Assembly: GCA_017645655.1 (NCBI GenBank)
Contig: JAGCNZ010000071.1
Coordinates: 1-35,722 of the forward strand
DNA length: 35,722 bases
Source: Bacteroidaceae bacterium
GTDB taxonomy: Bacteria > Bacteroidota > Bacteroidia > Bacteroidales > Bacteroidaceae
Reading direction: 5' to 3'
The position numbers and the translations under genes are program-made. A model generated the notes under the pieces. The model saw nothing but the letters and a program-made list of their open reading frames with translations, was not told the DNA's origin and made no database searches. Positions 25,762 to 33,275 of this stretch are shown piece after piece (the stretch's first letter is position 1; the number at the start of each line of letters is the position of its first letter).

Positions 25762-27879
25762 TCACAGTTTCTTGGGCGAGGCAGTCAGCGTGATTTGCCT
25801 GCCCTTGGTGGCAACCGTGCCGGGAGCGATGTCCTGCTTCGTTATCTCGCCACATCCGTTGATGCGTACGCGCAGTCCTCGCTGCTGCAACGCATAGACG
25901 GCATCCTTCACGCCCATGCCGATGACGTCGGGCACCTTGTTCAGAGGCACAGTGTCGGCATCCTCGAGGTTGAGTTGCTTCTTCGACAAACCCATGCCCT
26001 CCACGATGGCCTCAGCGCGACGCTTGCTGCCTTTGGTCACCTCGGGAACAAAGACACTGTTCGTGTCGGCCGCCGCAATCGCGTTGCGCATCGAGTCGCG
26101 CGACATGATGAACTGCGATATCTCGCTGAAGACGGGACCGCACTGGCCGCCGCCAGATGCGGGCAAACCTTTCTTGCGGATGCAGACGATGCAACTGTAT
26201 TTCGGGTCATCACTGGGGAAATAGCCGCAGAAGCTCACCATATACTTGTGGCCGGCATAAGAGCCGTTCTCGCTGAACTGCGCCGTGCCGGTCTTGCCGC
26301 TCACCTTGAAGAACTTGCCACCATTGCCTGCCTTCTTGCCGAGACCGCCGCTGACGACGTGCTCAAGGCAGTATTGGATGTCGCGCAACGTGGAGGGCTT
26401 GCAGATGCGCTCCTTGATGACTTCCGTCGGGAACTCGCGAACCACCATGCCATCCTTGAGCTCGGCAGTCACAAAGCGTGGCTTCACCATCTTGCCGCCG
26501 TTGGCAATGGCGTTGTAGAACGTCAGTGTGCTGATGGGAGGAAGCATCGTGACGTAGCCTATGCTCATCCAAGGCAGGTCGGTCTTGCTCCAGTGACGAC
26601 CTTTATCCTTCGGATGCGGAACACGAGGCTCGCCCTTGCCCACGAAAGGCAGGTTGAGGGGAATGCCCACGCCCTCGCGATGCAGACCCTCCACGTAGGC
26701 CGACGGATTGTCTTGGTAAGCCTCGTCGATGATTTTGCTCACGCCGATGTTGCTGCTTTGCCCCAAAATGTCCTCCACCTTGAGCGTGCCGTAGCCGCCT
26801 TTATGCCAGTTGTGGTCCTTCATCTTGCGACCGTGCATATTGACAATGCCCGGGGAACAATCCACCGACTTGTTCAGCGTAATCTTGCCATCCTCGAGCG
26901 CCACCATGATACTTGCCGGCTTGAAAGTGGAACCGGGCTCCCAAAGGTCGCTCACCGCGTTGTTCTTCATCTCATAGTACTCCCCGTCTTCGCCGCGTGT
27001 CAGGTTCACGATGGCTTTCACGTCGCCAGTCTTCACTTCCATGACAACCACGACGCCAACCTCGCCGTTCACCAGTTCCTCTTTCAACTTGCTGCGCAAC
27101 GTGCGGTCGGCAAAGTCTTGTATATTGATGTCGATAGTCGTGAGCAAATCATGCCCATTCTCGGCTTGTGTATCGATGACGGGCACTCTTCTGTTGCGCA
27201 CAGGAATGAAATGTTTCAAACCAGGCTTGCCGCGAAGAATGCTGTCGAAACTCAACTCGAGACCGCACTTCGGCTGGCTGCTGGTGTCGTTATACAGCTC
27301 GCCAATCGTTCTGCTTGCCAGTCCGCCATAAGGCTTCAGGCGAAGCAACATCTCGTCGGCATGGAAACCACTCTTGTACATGCTTTCGCGAAGCAAAGGC
27401 AACTCTTTGCATGCACGATACTGCACGTAGCTGGCAAGCTTGGGATAAATGCGCCAGGAGTACTTGCCGCGTGCCTTTCCCTGAAGCAGTCGCTGACGGA
27501 ACCACTCGGTGTCGCGGTCGGGGAAGATGCGTGCCAAGCCCTGCGCTATGCTGTCCAGGTCGACGCGGAAGGCAGAGTCGCGGAAGGCTCGTGTCTTTGC
27601 CTCAATGCTCGAATCAGGGTCGTGCACAGCGAAGTCCATGTAGAGAGCATACTTGGGCACCGTGCCGGAGAGCACCTGACGGTCGCACGACAGGATGTTG
27701 CCGCGGTTGGCAGGAATGCTGGCAGTCTTGCTATTGCGTCCCACCTCTTTCCAATAGTCGCTCTCTGGCGGCAGCATGGTATAGAGAGCCTTGCCCAGGA
27801 TGTACAATCCTGCAAGGCACATCAAGACGAAGATGACGATGTAGCGTCTTGGGGCTTTATCTTTGACGGTTTGTTTCAT
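25762..27879 (-). CDS. ftsI: Division-specific class B penicillin-binding protein (FtsI/PBP3) with C-terminal PASTA domain
   Basis: This 705-residue transpeptidase cross-links septal peptidoglycan as partner of FtsW. An N-terminal transmembrane anchor (about residues 12-36) is followed by the dimerisation/pedestal region with IPANRGNILSCD. The penicillin-binding domain shows the catalytic STFK (317-320, nucleophile Ser317), SSN (375-377) and KTG (529-531). A PASTA-like domain occupies about residues 645-703 (KVPDVIGMGVKDAVYALQQ), as in Spo0VD-type enzymes and Bacteroidota FtsI. It follows the ftsL-like gene, with a 70-base pyrimidine-rich spacer. All catalytic motifs are intact. Confidence 0.95.
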   Translation of the reverse strand: MKQTVKDKAPRRYIVIFVLMCLAGLYILGKALYTMLPPESDYWKEVGRNSKTASIPANRGNILSCDRQVLSGTVPKYALYMDFAVHDPDSSIEAKTRAFRDSAFRVDLDSIAQGLARIFPDRDTEWFRQRLLQGKARGKYSWRIYPKLASYVQYRACKELPLLRESMYKSGFHADEMLLRLKPYGGLASRTIGELYNDTSSQPKCGLELSFDSILRGKPGLKHFIPVRNRRVPVIDTQAENGHDLLTTIDINIQDFADRTLRSKLKEELVNGEVGVVVVMEVKTGDVKAIVNLTRGEDGEYYEMKNNAVSDLWEPGSTFKPASIMVALEDGKITLNKSVDCSPGIVNMHGRKMKDHNWHKGGYGTLKVEDILGQSSNIGVSKIIDEAYQDNPSAYVEGLHREGVGIPLNLPFVGKGEPRVPHPKDKGRHWSKTDLPWMSIGYVTMLPPISTLTFYNAIANGGKMVKPRFVTAELKDGMVVREFPTEVIKERICKPSTLRDIQYCLEHVVSGGLGKKAGNGGKFFKVSGKTGTAQFSENGSYAGHKYMVSFCGYFPSDDPKYSCIVCIRKKGLPASGGGQCGPVFSEISQFIMSRDSMRNAIAAADTNSVFVPEVTKGSKRRAEAIVEGMGLSKKQLNLEDADTVPLNKVPDVIGMGVKDAVYALQQRGLRVRINGCGEITKQDIAPGTVATKGRQITLTASPKKL

Positions 27880-27949
27880 CTCTATTCCCTAATCTCTTAT
27901 CCCTTTTCCTTATTCTTCTATAGTCTTCTTTTCCCCTGTCCCACGGCGT

Positions 27950-28435
27950 CTATTCCTTCACGCTGATGACGAAGGGAGCCACTTTGCTGGGAGTCAGCGT
28001 GCTGTCCCCTTGATTGCGGAGCATCTGCTCGAGCTGGCTCTGACGGCAGAGCTGCGTGAGTTCGCTGACACGAGTGATGCTACGGTAGCGCCAGTCCTTG
28101 AGTTCTGCCTCGAGTTCTGTCTCCTTCATCATCTCGACCTGCGCCTGGTAGCCGTTCGTAATGTAGAGGAAGATGCCGGCAAGGACGAGGAGCAACATCT
28201 TCCACTGGCTGAGGAACCAGCGCGGGGCAGCATCGAGCATCTGGCGCACGCTGGCGACTGTCAACTCATCGACTTCATCGTCGTCGCTAACGAGTGAGCG
28301 CATCAGCTTCTCTTTGTTGCTGACCTGCTGTTGCTCCTGCGAGAGATCCTGCTCCTCGGAGGGTTCCTGAGTCTCTGCCTGCTCCTGCTCCACTTCTTGC
28401 AATTCCTCGAAGTTGTCTATTACTGTCTCTGCCAT
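27950..28435 (-). CDS. ftsL: FtsL-like cell division protein
   Basis: This 161-residue protein has a long acidic, Gln/Glu-rich cytoplasmic N-terminus (residues 1-60), one transmembrane helix (about 78-96: WKMLLLVLAGIFLYIT) and a short periplasmic helical segment that could form a coiled coil. This is the bitopic layout of FtsL, which acts with FtsB/DivIC and FtsQ to activate FtsW-FtsI. Sequence similarity to proteobacterial FtsL is negligible; the call rests on topology and on its fixed place between rsmH and ftsI in Bacteroidota. The acidic extension is long for FtsL. Confidence 0.82.
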   Translation of the reverse strand: MAETVIDNFEELQEVEQEQAETQEPSEEQDLSQEQQQVSNKEKLMRSLVSDDDEVDELTVASVRQMLDAAPRWFLSQWKMLLLVLAGIFLYITNGYQAQVEMMKETELEAELKDWRYRSITRVSELTQLCRQSQLEQMLRNQGDSTLTPSKVAPFVISVKE

Positions 28436-28452
28436 AGGTCTTGCTTTATTCC

Positions 28453-29379
28453 TTAATCTCTCTTCCTTGCTATTCGGAGTTTTGCCGAACGGCTGCGTGG
28501 GTTGCTTTGCTGCTCTTCGTCGCTGGGGACGATGACGCTTCTGTTGACTGCCTCGAGCGGTGCATTGCTGCGTCCGAAGATGTCTGTCTCGACTTTGCCT
28601 TCTGCGTTGCCGGTTTTCATGAGGTTCTTCACCATGCGGTCCTCGAGGCTGTGATAGGTGAGCACGCTCAGCCTGCCGCCTGGCTTGAGCAGTTCAGTGG
28701 CTGCTCCAAGCATTTGCCTCAAGGCTACCATCTCGCCGTTTACCTCGATGCGGAGTGCCTGGAAGACGCGTGCCAAGTCTTTCTTCTCACGATCATAGCC
28801 CATGAGTGGCTTGAGTACCTCCACCAGTTCGGTTGTCGTGGTGATGGGCGTCTGCTGACGTGCCCTGACGATAGTGGCGGCGATACGGCGGCTGTTCTTC
28901 AACTCGCCGTAGAGGTAGAGGATGCCTGCCAGTTGGTCTTCGCCGTATTCGGCAACGATGCGCTGTGCATTGAGGCTTGCTTTTTGGTTCATCCTCATGT
29001 CAAGCGGTGCCTCAAAGCGGAAGCTGAAGCCTCGCTCCTGCTCGTCAAAGTGGTGACTGCTCACGCCCAGGTCGGCCAGTATGCCGTCCACGTGCTCGTG
29101 TCCGTAGTAGAGCATCCAGTTCCTGAGGAAGCGGAAGTTGCTGCGGACGAAGGTGAAGTTTTCCTCTCCTTCCAGCTCTTTGGCGTTCTGCAGCGCATCC
29201 TGGTCCTGGTCGAAACTGTAGAGATGTCCTGTGCCGGCGAGGCGTCGGAGTATCTCACGGCTGTGACCGCCGCCACCGAATGTGAGGTCGACATAGATGC
29301 CTCCAAGCTTGATGTCGAGCCCATCCACTGCTTCCCTGAGCAGCACAGGCACATGGTATTCCTCACACTTTGCACACAT
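28453..29379 (-). CDS. rsmH: 16S rRNA (cytosine(1402)-N4)-methyltransferase
   Basis: RsmH (MraW) methylates N4 of C1402 in the ribosomal P-site region using SAM. The protein has 308 residues, as usual. HVPVLLREAVDGL starts the family domain at residue 9. The SAM motif DLTFGGGGHSREIL follows, then DGILADLGVSSHHFDEQERGFSF and the C-terminal LTYHSLEDRMVKN and NPRSRSAKLRIARK. It lies 16 bases after mraZ and precedes the ftsL-like gene by 17 bases. Confidence 0.97.
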   Translation of the reverse strand: MCAKCEEYHVPVLLREAVDGLDIKLGGIYVDLTFGGGGHSREILRRLAGTGHLYSFDQDQDALQNAKELEGEENFTFVRSNFRFLRNWMLYYGHEHVDGILADLGVSSHHFDEQERGFSFRFEAPLDMRMNQKASLNAQRIVAEYGEDQLAGILYLYGELKNSRRIAATIVRARQQTPITTTTELVEVLKPLMGYDREKKDLARVFQALRIEVNGEMVALRQMLGAATELLKPGGRLSVLTYHSLEDRMVKNLMKTGNAEGKVETDIFGRSNAPLEAVNRSVIVPSDEEQQSNPRSRSAKLRIARKRD

Positions 29380-29395
29380 TATATATTATTATATA

Positions 29396-29848
29396 CTATG
29401 TATTGTCGTCCTTCATCATTTCCTCCAGGATGTTGCCCACCATTTCGGGATCGCTGAGCAGTCCTTCGGCTGCCTGCTTGCTCCAGATTTCGATGGTGTC
29501 GTCCACGCCGATGAACCGCACGTCGTTCTTGATGCCGGCATGCTCCATGTATCGGCGGGGGATGAGCATGCGGCCGCCGCTGTCGAGCGTGATGTTCTCG
29601 GCATCAGCAGTAAAGAGACGAAGTCCCTGACGCTGATGGCGGTCGAACTTGTTGGTGCGTGAGCGGATGGAATCCACCTGGGCATCCCATACACTCTTGG
29701 GATAGAGGACAAGACAGTTCTCGAAGATGTCGCGACGGAGCACCAGGCCTTCCTCCTCTTCCTTCTGCAGGATCTTACGGAAGACGCTGGGCACGAATAC
29801 GCGTCCTTTCTCGTCTGTTTTGGCATCTATGCTTCCTGTAAATCTCAT
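29396..29848 (-). CDS. mraZ: Transcriptional regulator MraZ
   Basis: The start at 29848 (MRFTGSIDAKTDEKGR) gives 150 residues; the frame opens earlier but the extra residues cross the promoter. The protein contains two AbrB-like (SpoVT/MraZ) beta domains. The first has DEKGRVFVPSVFRKIL and the second ITLDSGGRMLIPRRYMEHAG. MraZ forms ring-shaped oligomers that bind tandem TGGG-type repeats upstream of its own gene and regulate the dcw operon. Such repeats are present here at 29895-29909. It is the first gene of the cluster. Confidence 0.95.
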   Translation of the reverse strand: MRFTGSIDAKTDEKGRVFVPSVFRKILQKEEEEGLVLRRDIFENCLVLYPKSVWDAQVDSIRSRTNKFDRHQRQGLRLFTADAENITLDSGGRMLIPRRYMEHAGIKNDVRFIGVDDTIEIWSKQAAEGLLSDPEMVGNILEEMMKDDNT

Positions 29849-29879
29849 CGATTTTAGGCTTTTATTGCAATTTCTGGTG

Positions 29880-29909
29880 CAAAGATACATAATTCCCCAC
29901 AATTCCCCA
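29880..29909 (-). promoter_or_regulatory. mraZ/dcw promoter with tandem putative MraZ-binding repeats
   Basis: On the minus strand TATCTTTG (29880-29887) is a perfect Bacteroidota -7 box, 32 bases before the mraZ start. Immediately upstream are two TGGGG repeats (29905-29909 and 29895-29899) with a 5-base spacer, a 10-base period. The distal repeat covers the -33 position. The arrangement matches the TGGGN-N5 repeats described for MraZ of Escherichia coli, so autorepression is likely. Confidence 0.72.
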
Positions 29910-30093
29910 CACTTTCTGCAAACTTTTTTTTCTTAATGGTTTATCTTATCTTGTTGATAACAGCACAAAGTGTTCGCTCTCCACTCTCGCAAAAGCCTAT
30001 AAACAAAGAGGGTTCAGCACATTACGACTTATCATAAAGTGCTGTTGAAAACTTTTTTGCCGAACTGACAAAACTGGTGGGGAAATATTACAA

Positions 30094-31329
30094 TCAGACG
30101 TATTCGAGGGTCAAAAGCCTGTCTGGCGAGAATACATCTTGGGCGGTAGAGAGAAGTTTTTCGGGTGTGATGTCGTCCAAGCGCTCGAAAAGTTGCTCTC
30201 TGGTGAGCGTCTTGCCATAATGGAGATAGCGTTTGGCCATGCCGATGGCCACGTTCTCGAAGTTGTCGTAGGAGATGCCGATTTGTCCCTTCAACTGTCG
30301 ACGTGCGGCATCAAGGGTACGCTGAGGGAGCGGACTCTGTGTGAGCTTGTCCAGTTCGTGAGCGACCAGTCGGCGGCAACGGACGCGATCGTGGGTGTCA
30401 CAGCCGTAATAGACGGTCCATACGCCAGTGTCGGTATAGGCGGTATAGTTGCTCTCGACGGTATATACAAGGCCGTTGCGCTCTCGCAGGGCGAGGTTCA
30501 GGCGACTGCTCATGGCAGGTCCGCCGAGCATGTTGCTGAGGAAGGAGAGGTGGAGATGGCGGGGGTCTGAGGCACCGAAGGCTTGCGCTCCTACCACCAC
30601 GTGCGCCTGGTGTGTGTCTTTATGGCGGGTGATGTTGCAAACGTCACGTGCCATGTCGGGCAACTTAACGTGTGTCGTTGGGAAATATAACGTGTGTCGT
30701 TGGGAAATATAACGTGTGATATTTTTTTCCACACTGCGGAGCACTTGCTCGGGCTTCACTCTTCCCAACACGTAGAGGACCATCCTGTCGGGATGGTAGA
30801 GACGCTGTGCGAACTGCAACATGTCGGCGGAGCGGAACCGGCGGAGCGCGTCGGCATCGCCCAGGATGTTGCGTCCCAAGGGATGACCGGGGAAGAGCAG
30901 GCTCTCGAACTCGTCGTAGATGAGTTCCGCAGGCTGGTCGAGGTAGCTTTCTATCTCGTCGACGACCACCTCGGCCTCGCGCGTCATCTCTTCCTGAGGA
31001 TAGGTGCTGTGCAAGGCAATGTCGAGGAGCAAGTCGACGGCGCGCCCCACGTGCTGCTCCAGGCAAGTGCAGTAATAGACGGTCTCCTCCTTGCCCGTAA
31101 AAGCGTTCAGGTCTCCTCCCACTCGCTCCATGGCGGAGATGACCTGGCGGGCAGAGCGACGCCGGGTTCCCTTGAACGACATGTGCTCGGTGAAGTGCGC
31201 CATGCCGCTCTCGCCAGGCAGTTCGTGGCGTGTCCCGGCATCTACGGCGATACCGAGATAGACAGCGTCGGACTGCCCGGGAGCGCAGACGATGCGGAGG
31301 CCGCAGGGAAGAGTGTGGGTCGTGAACAT
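30094..31329 (-). CDS. M16 family zinc metallopeptidase
   Basis: This 411-residue single-domain-pair peptidase resembles the processing-peptidase-like M16B proteins. The inverted zinc motif HFTEH is at residues 45-49 (His45, His49, catalytic Glu48), and the third ligand is likely Glu125 in VVVDEIESY, 76 residues on. The C-terminal half has the R/Y-type segment SRLNLALRERNGLVYTVES, where substrate is held. No signal peptide is seen, so it is probably cytoplasmic. Residues about 205-224 in the linker between the two halves are encoded by a 22-base tandem repeat read in two different frames. The start lies 7 bases beyond the T-tract of a strong terminator, so it may depend on read-through or an unseen promoter. 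Confidence 0.9.
   Translation of the reverse strand: MFTTHTLPCGLRIVCAPGQSDAVYLGIAVDAGTRHELPGESGMAHFTEHMSFKGTRRRSARQVISAMERVGGDLNAFTGKEETVYYCTCLEQHVGRAVDLLLDIALHSTYPQEEMTREAEVVVDEIESYLDQPAELIYDEFESLLFPGHPLGRNILGDADALRRFRSADMLQFAQRLYHPDRMVLYVLGRVKPEQVLRSVEKNITRYISQRHTLYFPTTHVKLPDMARDVCNITRHKDTHQAHVVVGAQAFGASDPRHLHLSFLSNMLGGPAMSSRLNLALRERNGLVYTVESNYTAYTDTGVWTVYYGCDTHDRVRCRRLVAHELDKLTQSPLPQRTLDAARRQLKGQIGISYDNFENVAIGMAKRYLHYGKTLTREQLFERLDDITPEKLLSTAQDVFSPDRLLTLEYV
30645..30716. repeat. 22-bp repeat tract inside the M16 peptidase gene (derived CACGTG-type array)
   Basis: On the plus strand CACGTG (30645) is followed by AACGTG at 30667, 30689 and 30711, each exactly 22 bases apart. Two consecutive 22-base units, beginning at 30667 and 30689, are identical (AACGTGTGTCGTTGGGAAATAT). 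The period and the ACGTG core match the intergenic arrays. Because 22 is not a multiple of 3, the same DNA encodes TRYISQR in one unit and HTLYFPTT in the next. Confidence 0.8.
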
Positions 31330-31335
31330 GTTTGT

Positions 31336-31369
31336 AAAAAGAAGGCGGGAAACGTTGCCGTTCCCCGCC
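31336..31369 (-). terminator. Intrinsic terminator of the rpmB-rpmG-DUF4295 operon
   Basis: On the minus strand an 11-bp stem (one G-T pair) with loop GCAA, at 31344-31369, is followed by TTCTTTTT. It lies 87 bases after the DUF4295 stop and only 7 bases before the M16 start codon, so it separates the two units or attenuates the second. Confidence 0.85.
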
Positions 31370-31455
31370 TGCCACTCATATGAATCTTTCTCGACAACCG
31401 ACTACAGACTACAGACATTGCTGTCCGTCATCCATTGGTCCGTTGCCTTTGCGAT

Positions 31456-31614
31456 TTAGTTCTTGAAGAAATCCTTAACGGCCTCATTGGGGACCATCTG
31501 CTCGTCGAAAGAGTAGGAGCCCGTCTGAGGGTTCTTCACCATCTTGATAACTTTGGTGTATGAACGGCCATCGGTTTTACCCGTCTGAAGGGTTGCGACT
31601 GTTTTCTTTGCCAT
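31456..31614 (-). CDS. DUF4295 family small protein
   Basis: This 52-residue basic protein begins MAKKTVATLQTGKTDGRSY and ends EAVKDFFKN. It matches the short DUF4295 family found almost only in Bacteroidota, directly behind rpmG. Function is unknown, but the constant position suggests a ribosome-associated protein. In many Bacteroidota ftsY follows; here the operon ends in a terminator and an M16 peptidase gene comes next. Confidence 0.88.
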   Translation of the reverse strand: MAKKTVATLQTGKTDGRSYTKVIKMVKNPQTGSYSFDEQMVPNEAVKDFFKN

Positions 31615-31616
31615 AA

Positions 31617-31686
31617 CTTAATTCTACAATTTCACAATTTTACAATTCTACAAATAACTGCCAATTGCCAATTTGTCCAATTGTCC
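31617..31686 (-). repeat. Short tandem repeats in the rpmG-DUF4295 spacer
   Basis: On the minus strand the spacer consists of units such as AATTGGAC, AATTGGAC, AATTGGC, AATTGGC, then TAGAATTG, TAAAATTG, TGAAATTG, TAGAATTA. The period is about 8 bases. It leaves no room for a gene or a clear promoter and resembles slippage-generated filler. Confidence 0.65.
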
Positions 31687-31688
31687 AA

Positions 31689-31877
31689 TTACTTAATCTC
31701 CTTGTGAACAGTCATCTTCTTGAGGATGGGATTGTACTTCTTGAGCTCGAGGCGCTCGGGAGTATTCTTCCTGTTCTTCGTGGTGATGTAGCGAGATGTA
31801 CCGGGCAGACCGCTCTGCTTCATCTCCGTGCATTCCAGAATCACCTGGACTCTGTTACCTTTAACTTTCTTTGCCAT
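31689..31877 (-). CDS. rpmG: 50S ribosomal protein L33
   Basis: The start at 31877 ([18 protein letters not shown]) gives 62 residues; 16 upstream codons in the same frame do not resemble L33. L33 lies near the E-site of the large subunit. The core [20 protein letters not shown] is diagnostic. The usual paired zinc-binding cysteines are absent, so this is the zinc-free (C-minus) form. It lies 20 bases after rpmB. Confidence 0.95.
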   Translation of the reverse strand: MAKKVKGNRVQVILECTEMKQSGLPGTSRYITTKNRKNTPERLELKKYNPILKKMTVHKEIK

Positions 31878-31897
31878 AGTTTCTGAATGTTTAGCGG

Positions 31898-32158
31898 TTA
31901 GCCGATTACACGAATATCCTTCCAATCACAATACCCTTGAGCCACTGCATTCTTCAGAGCGGCGTCGAGTCCTACCTTGTTGATGTAGCGCAGACCGGAA
32001 GCGCTGATGTTCAAACTGATCCAGCAGTCTTCTTCCACGTAGTAGAACTTCTTTGTGAACAGATTCACGTCGAAAGTCCTCTTCGTGCGACGCTTGGAGT
32101 GTGACACGTTATTGCCAATCATGGCTTTCTTACCGGTAATTTGACAAATCTTAGACAT
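31898..32158 (-). CDS. rpmB: 50S ribosomal protein L28
   Basis: This 86-residue large-subunit protein begins [20 protein letters not shown] and contains [18 protein letters not shown], with the later [14 protein letters not shown], all typical L28 features. It is the first gene of the rpmB-rpmG-DUF4295 operon and has a consensus promoter 56-85 bases upstream. Confidence 0.96.
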   Translation of the reverse strand: MSKICQITGKKAMIGNNVSHSKRRTKRTFDVNLFTKKFYYVEEDCWISLNISASGLRYINKVGLDAALKNAVAQGYCDWKDIRVIG

Positions 32159-32213
32159 TTCTAATCTTTCCTTTTTAGTCTATTCCAATAGACGACTTTT
32201 TCCAAACCGGCTG

Positions 32214-32243
32214 CAAAGGTACGACAATTTTTCAATCCACCAA
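32214..32243 (-). promoter_or_regulatory. Promoter of the rpmB operon
   Basis: On the minus strand TTG (32241-32243), exactly 19 bases, then TACCTTTG (32214-32221). This is a full match to the Bacteroidota promoter and faces rpmB. Confidence 0.82.
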
Positions 32244-32282
32244 GCATTTTCCGCCTTTTTTCTTATTTAATATGTGTTTTTC

Positions 32283-32313
32283 TTTGTGCGTATGCCAAAA
32301 TTCGCTACCTTTA
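32283..32313 (+). promoter_or_regulatory. Promoter of the EEP-C69 dipeptidase operon
   Basis: TTTG (32283-32286), 19 bases, then TACCTTTA (32306-32313) fits the promoter consensus except for the last base. It lies 35 bases before the start at 32349 and is divergent from the rpmB promoter. Confidence 0.68.
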
Positions 32314-32348
32314 CACCTGATTTGAGCAAAAACCTAAACTATACGACT

Positions 32349-33275
32349 ATGAACTTGAAGAAAGTCTTCACATGCCTTGCCGGCCTTGCGCTCGGCCTGC
32401 TCTTCTGCCAGACGGCTGATGCGCAGGACGACGTCATCACGGTGCGCATGCTGACATACAACATCCATCACGGTGCGGGAACGGACGACGTGGTAGACCT
32501 GGACAGGCAGGCAGCAGCCATCGGGCAGGCCGATGCAGAGGTCATCGGACTGCAGGAAGTGGACAGCTGCGTGAAGCGTTCGGGCTACATCCCCGAGGCG
32601 GCCATCCTCGCCGACAAGCTCGGCATGTACAGCACCTTCGGAGGAGCCATCCCTCTGACCGGAGGAAAGTACGGCGTCGCCATCCTCAGCAAGGAACCTC
32701 CACTGGCCGTACACCACATGCCGCTGCCCGGAACGGAGAAGAGGACACTGCTCGTCTGCGAGTTCCAAGAGTACGTCTTCGCCACCACACACCTCGACCT
32801 GAACGAAGACAGCTGCATCGCCTCCCTTCCCATCATCCTGGAAGAGGCTGCCAGCTGGGGCGAGAAACCCTTCTTCATATGCGGCGACTGGAACAGCGAG
32901 CCTACCTCGACAGTCATCAGGACGATGAAAAGCAACGGCTTTGTCATGCTGAACTACCCTGCAAACATCAACAGCACGCACTACACCTTTCCTGCCGCCA
33001 GCCCGAAGAAAATCATAGACTACATCGCCAGCTACGGCAGGGTGACCAGGTCCATCAGGAAGCGCGAGGTCATCAACGAGCCGGTTGCATCCGATCACCG
33101 TCCCGTGATGGTCGAGGTCAGACTCAATTCCTACACGACCGGCGTCTCGTCTCTGTCGGCACAGGACGAGAGCATGCAGGACGAGGTGTACGACCTCACA
33201 GGAAAGAAGATGGGACACGGCGCTTTGCAAAAAGGACTATACATCAAAAACAGACGAATACACGCAATTAAGTAA
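32349..33275 (+). CDS. Secreted endonuclease/exonuclease/phosphatase family protein
   Basis: The start at 32349 gives 308 residues with a type I signal peptide (MNLKKVFTCLAGLALGLLF, cleavage after ADAQ). The EEP fold is marked by LTYNIHHGAG (35-44), IGLQEVD with metal-binding Glu70, CGDWNSEP near 177-184 and SDHRPVMVEV near 247. These provide the metal- and phosphate-binding residues of DNase I-like phosphodiesterases; the substrate may be nucleic acid, a phospholipid headgroup or a sugar phosphate, which cannot be told here. The C-terminus (VYDLTGKKMGHG then LQKGLYIKNR) resembles the short tail of many secreted Prevotella proteins, related to Por-type sorting domains. The stop overlaps the next start by one base. 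Confidence 0.88.
   Translation: MNLKKVFTCLAGLALGLLFCQTADAQDDVITVRMLTYNIHHGAGTDDVVDLDRQAAAIGQADAEVIGLQEVDSCVKRSGYIPEAAILADKLGMYSTFGGAIPLTGGKYGVAILSKEPPLAVHHMPLPGTEKRTLLVCEFQEYVFATTHLDLNEDSCIASLPIILEEAASWGEKPFFICGDWNSEPTSTVIRTMKSNGFVMLNYPANINSTHYTFPAASPKKIIDYIASYGRVTRSIRKREVINEPVASDHRPVMVEVRLNSYTTGVSSLSAQDESMQDEVYDLTGKKMGHGALQKGLYIKNRRIHAIK

Noticed and set aside
25756-27966. 736-codon plus-strand open frame opposite ftsI
   Set aside because: It is a mirror frame created by codon bias of ftsI, which has all catalytic motifs; the antisense product shows no domain.
30665-31375. 236-codon minus-strand frame overlapping the M16 gene
   Set aside because: It is a shifted frame through the HxxEH-containing coding region, rich in Arg/His as expected for a shadow frame.
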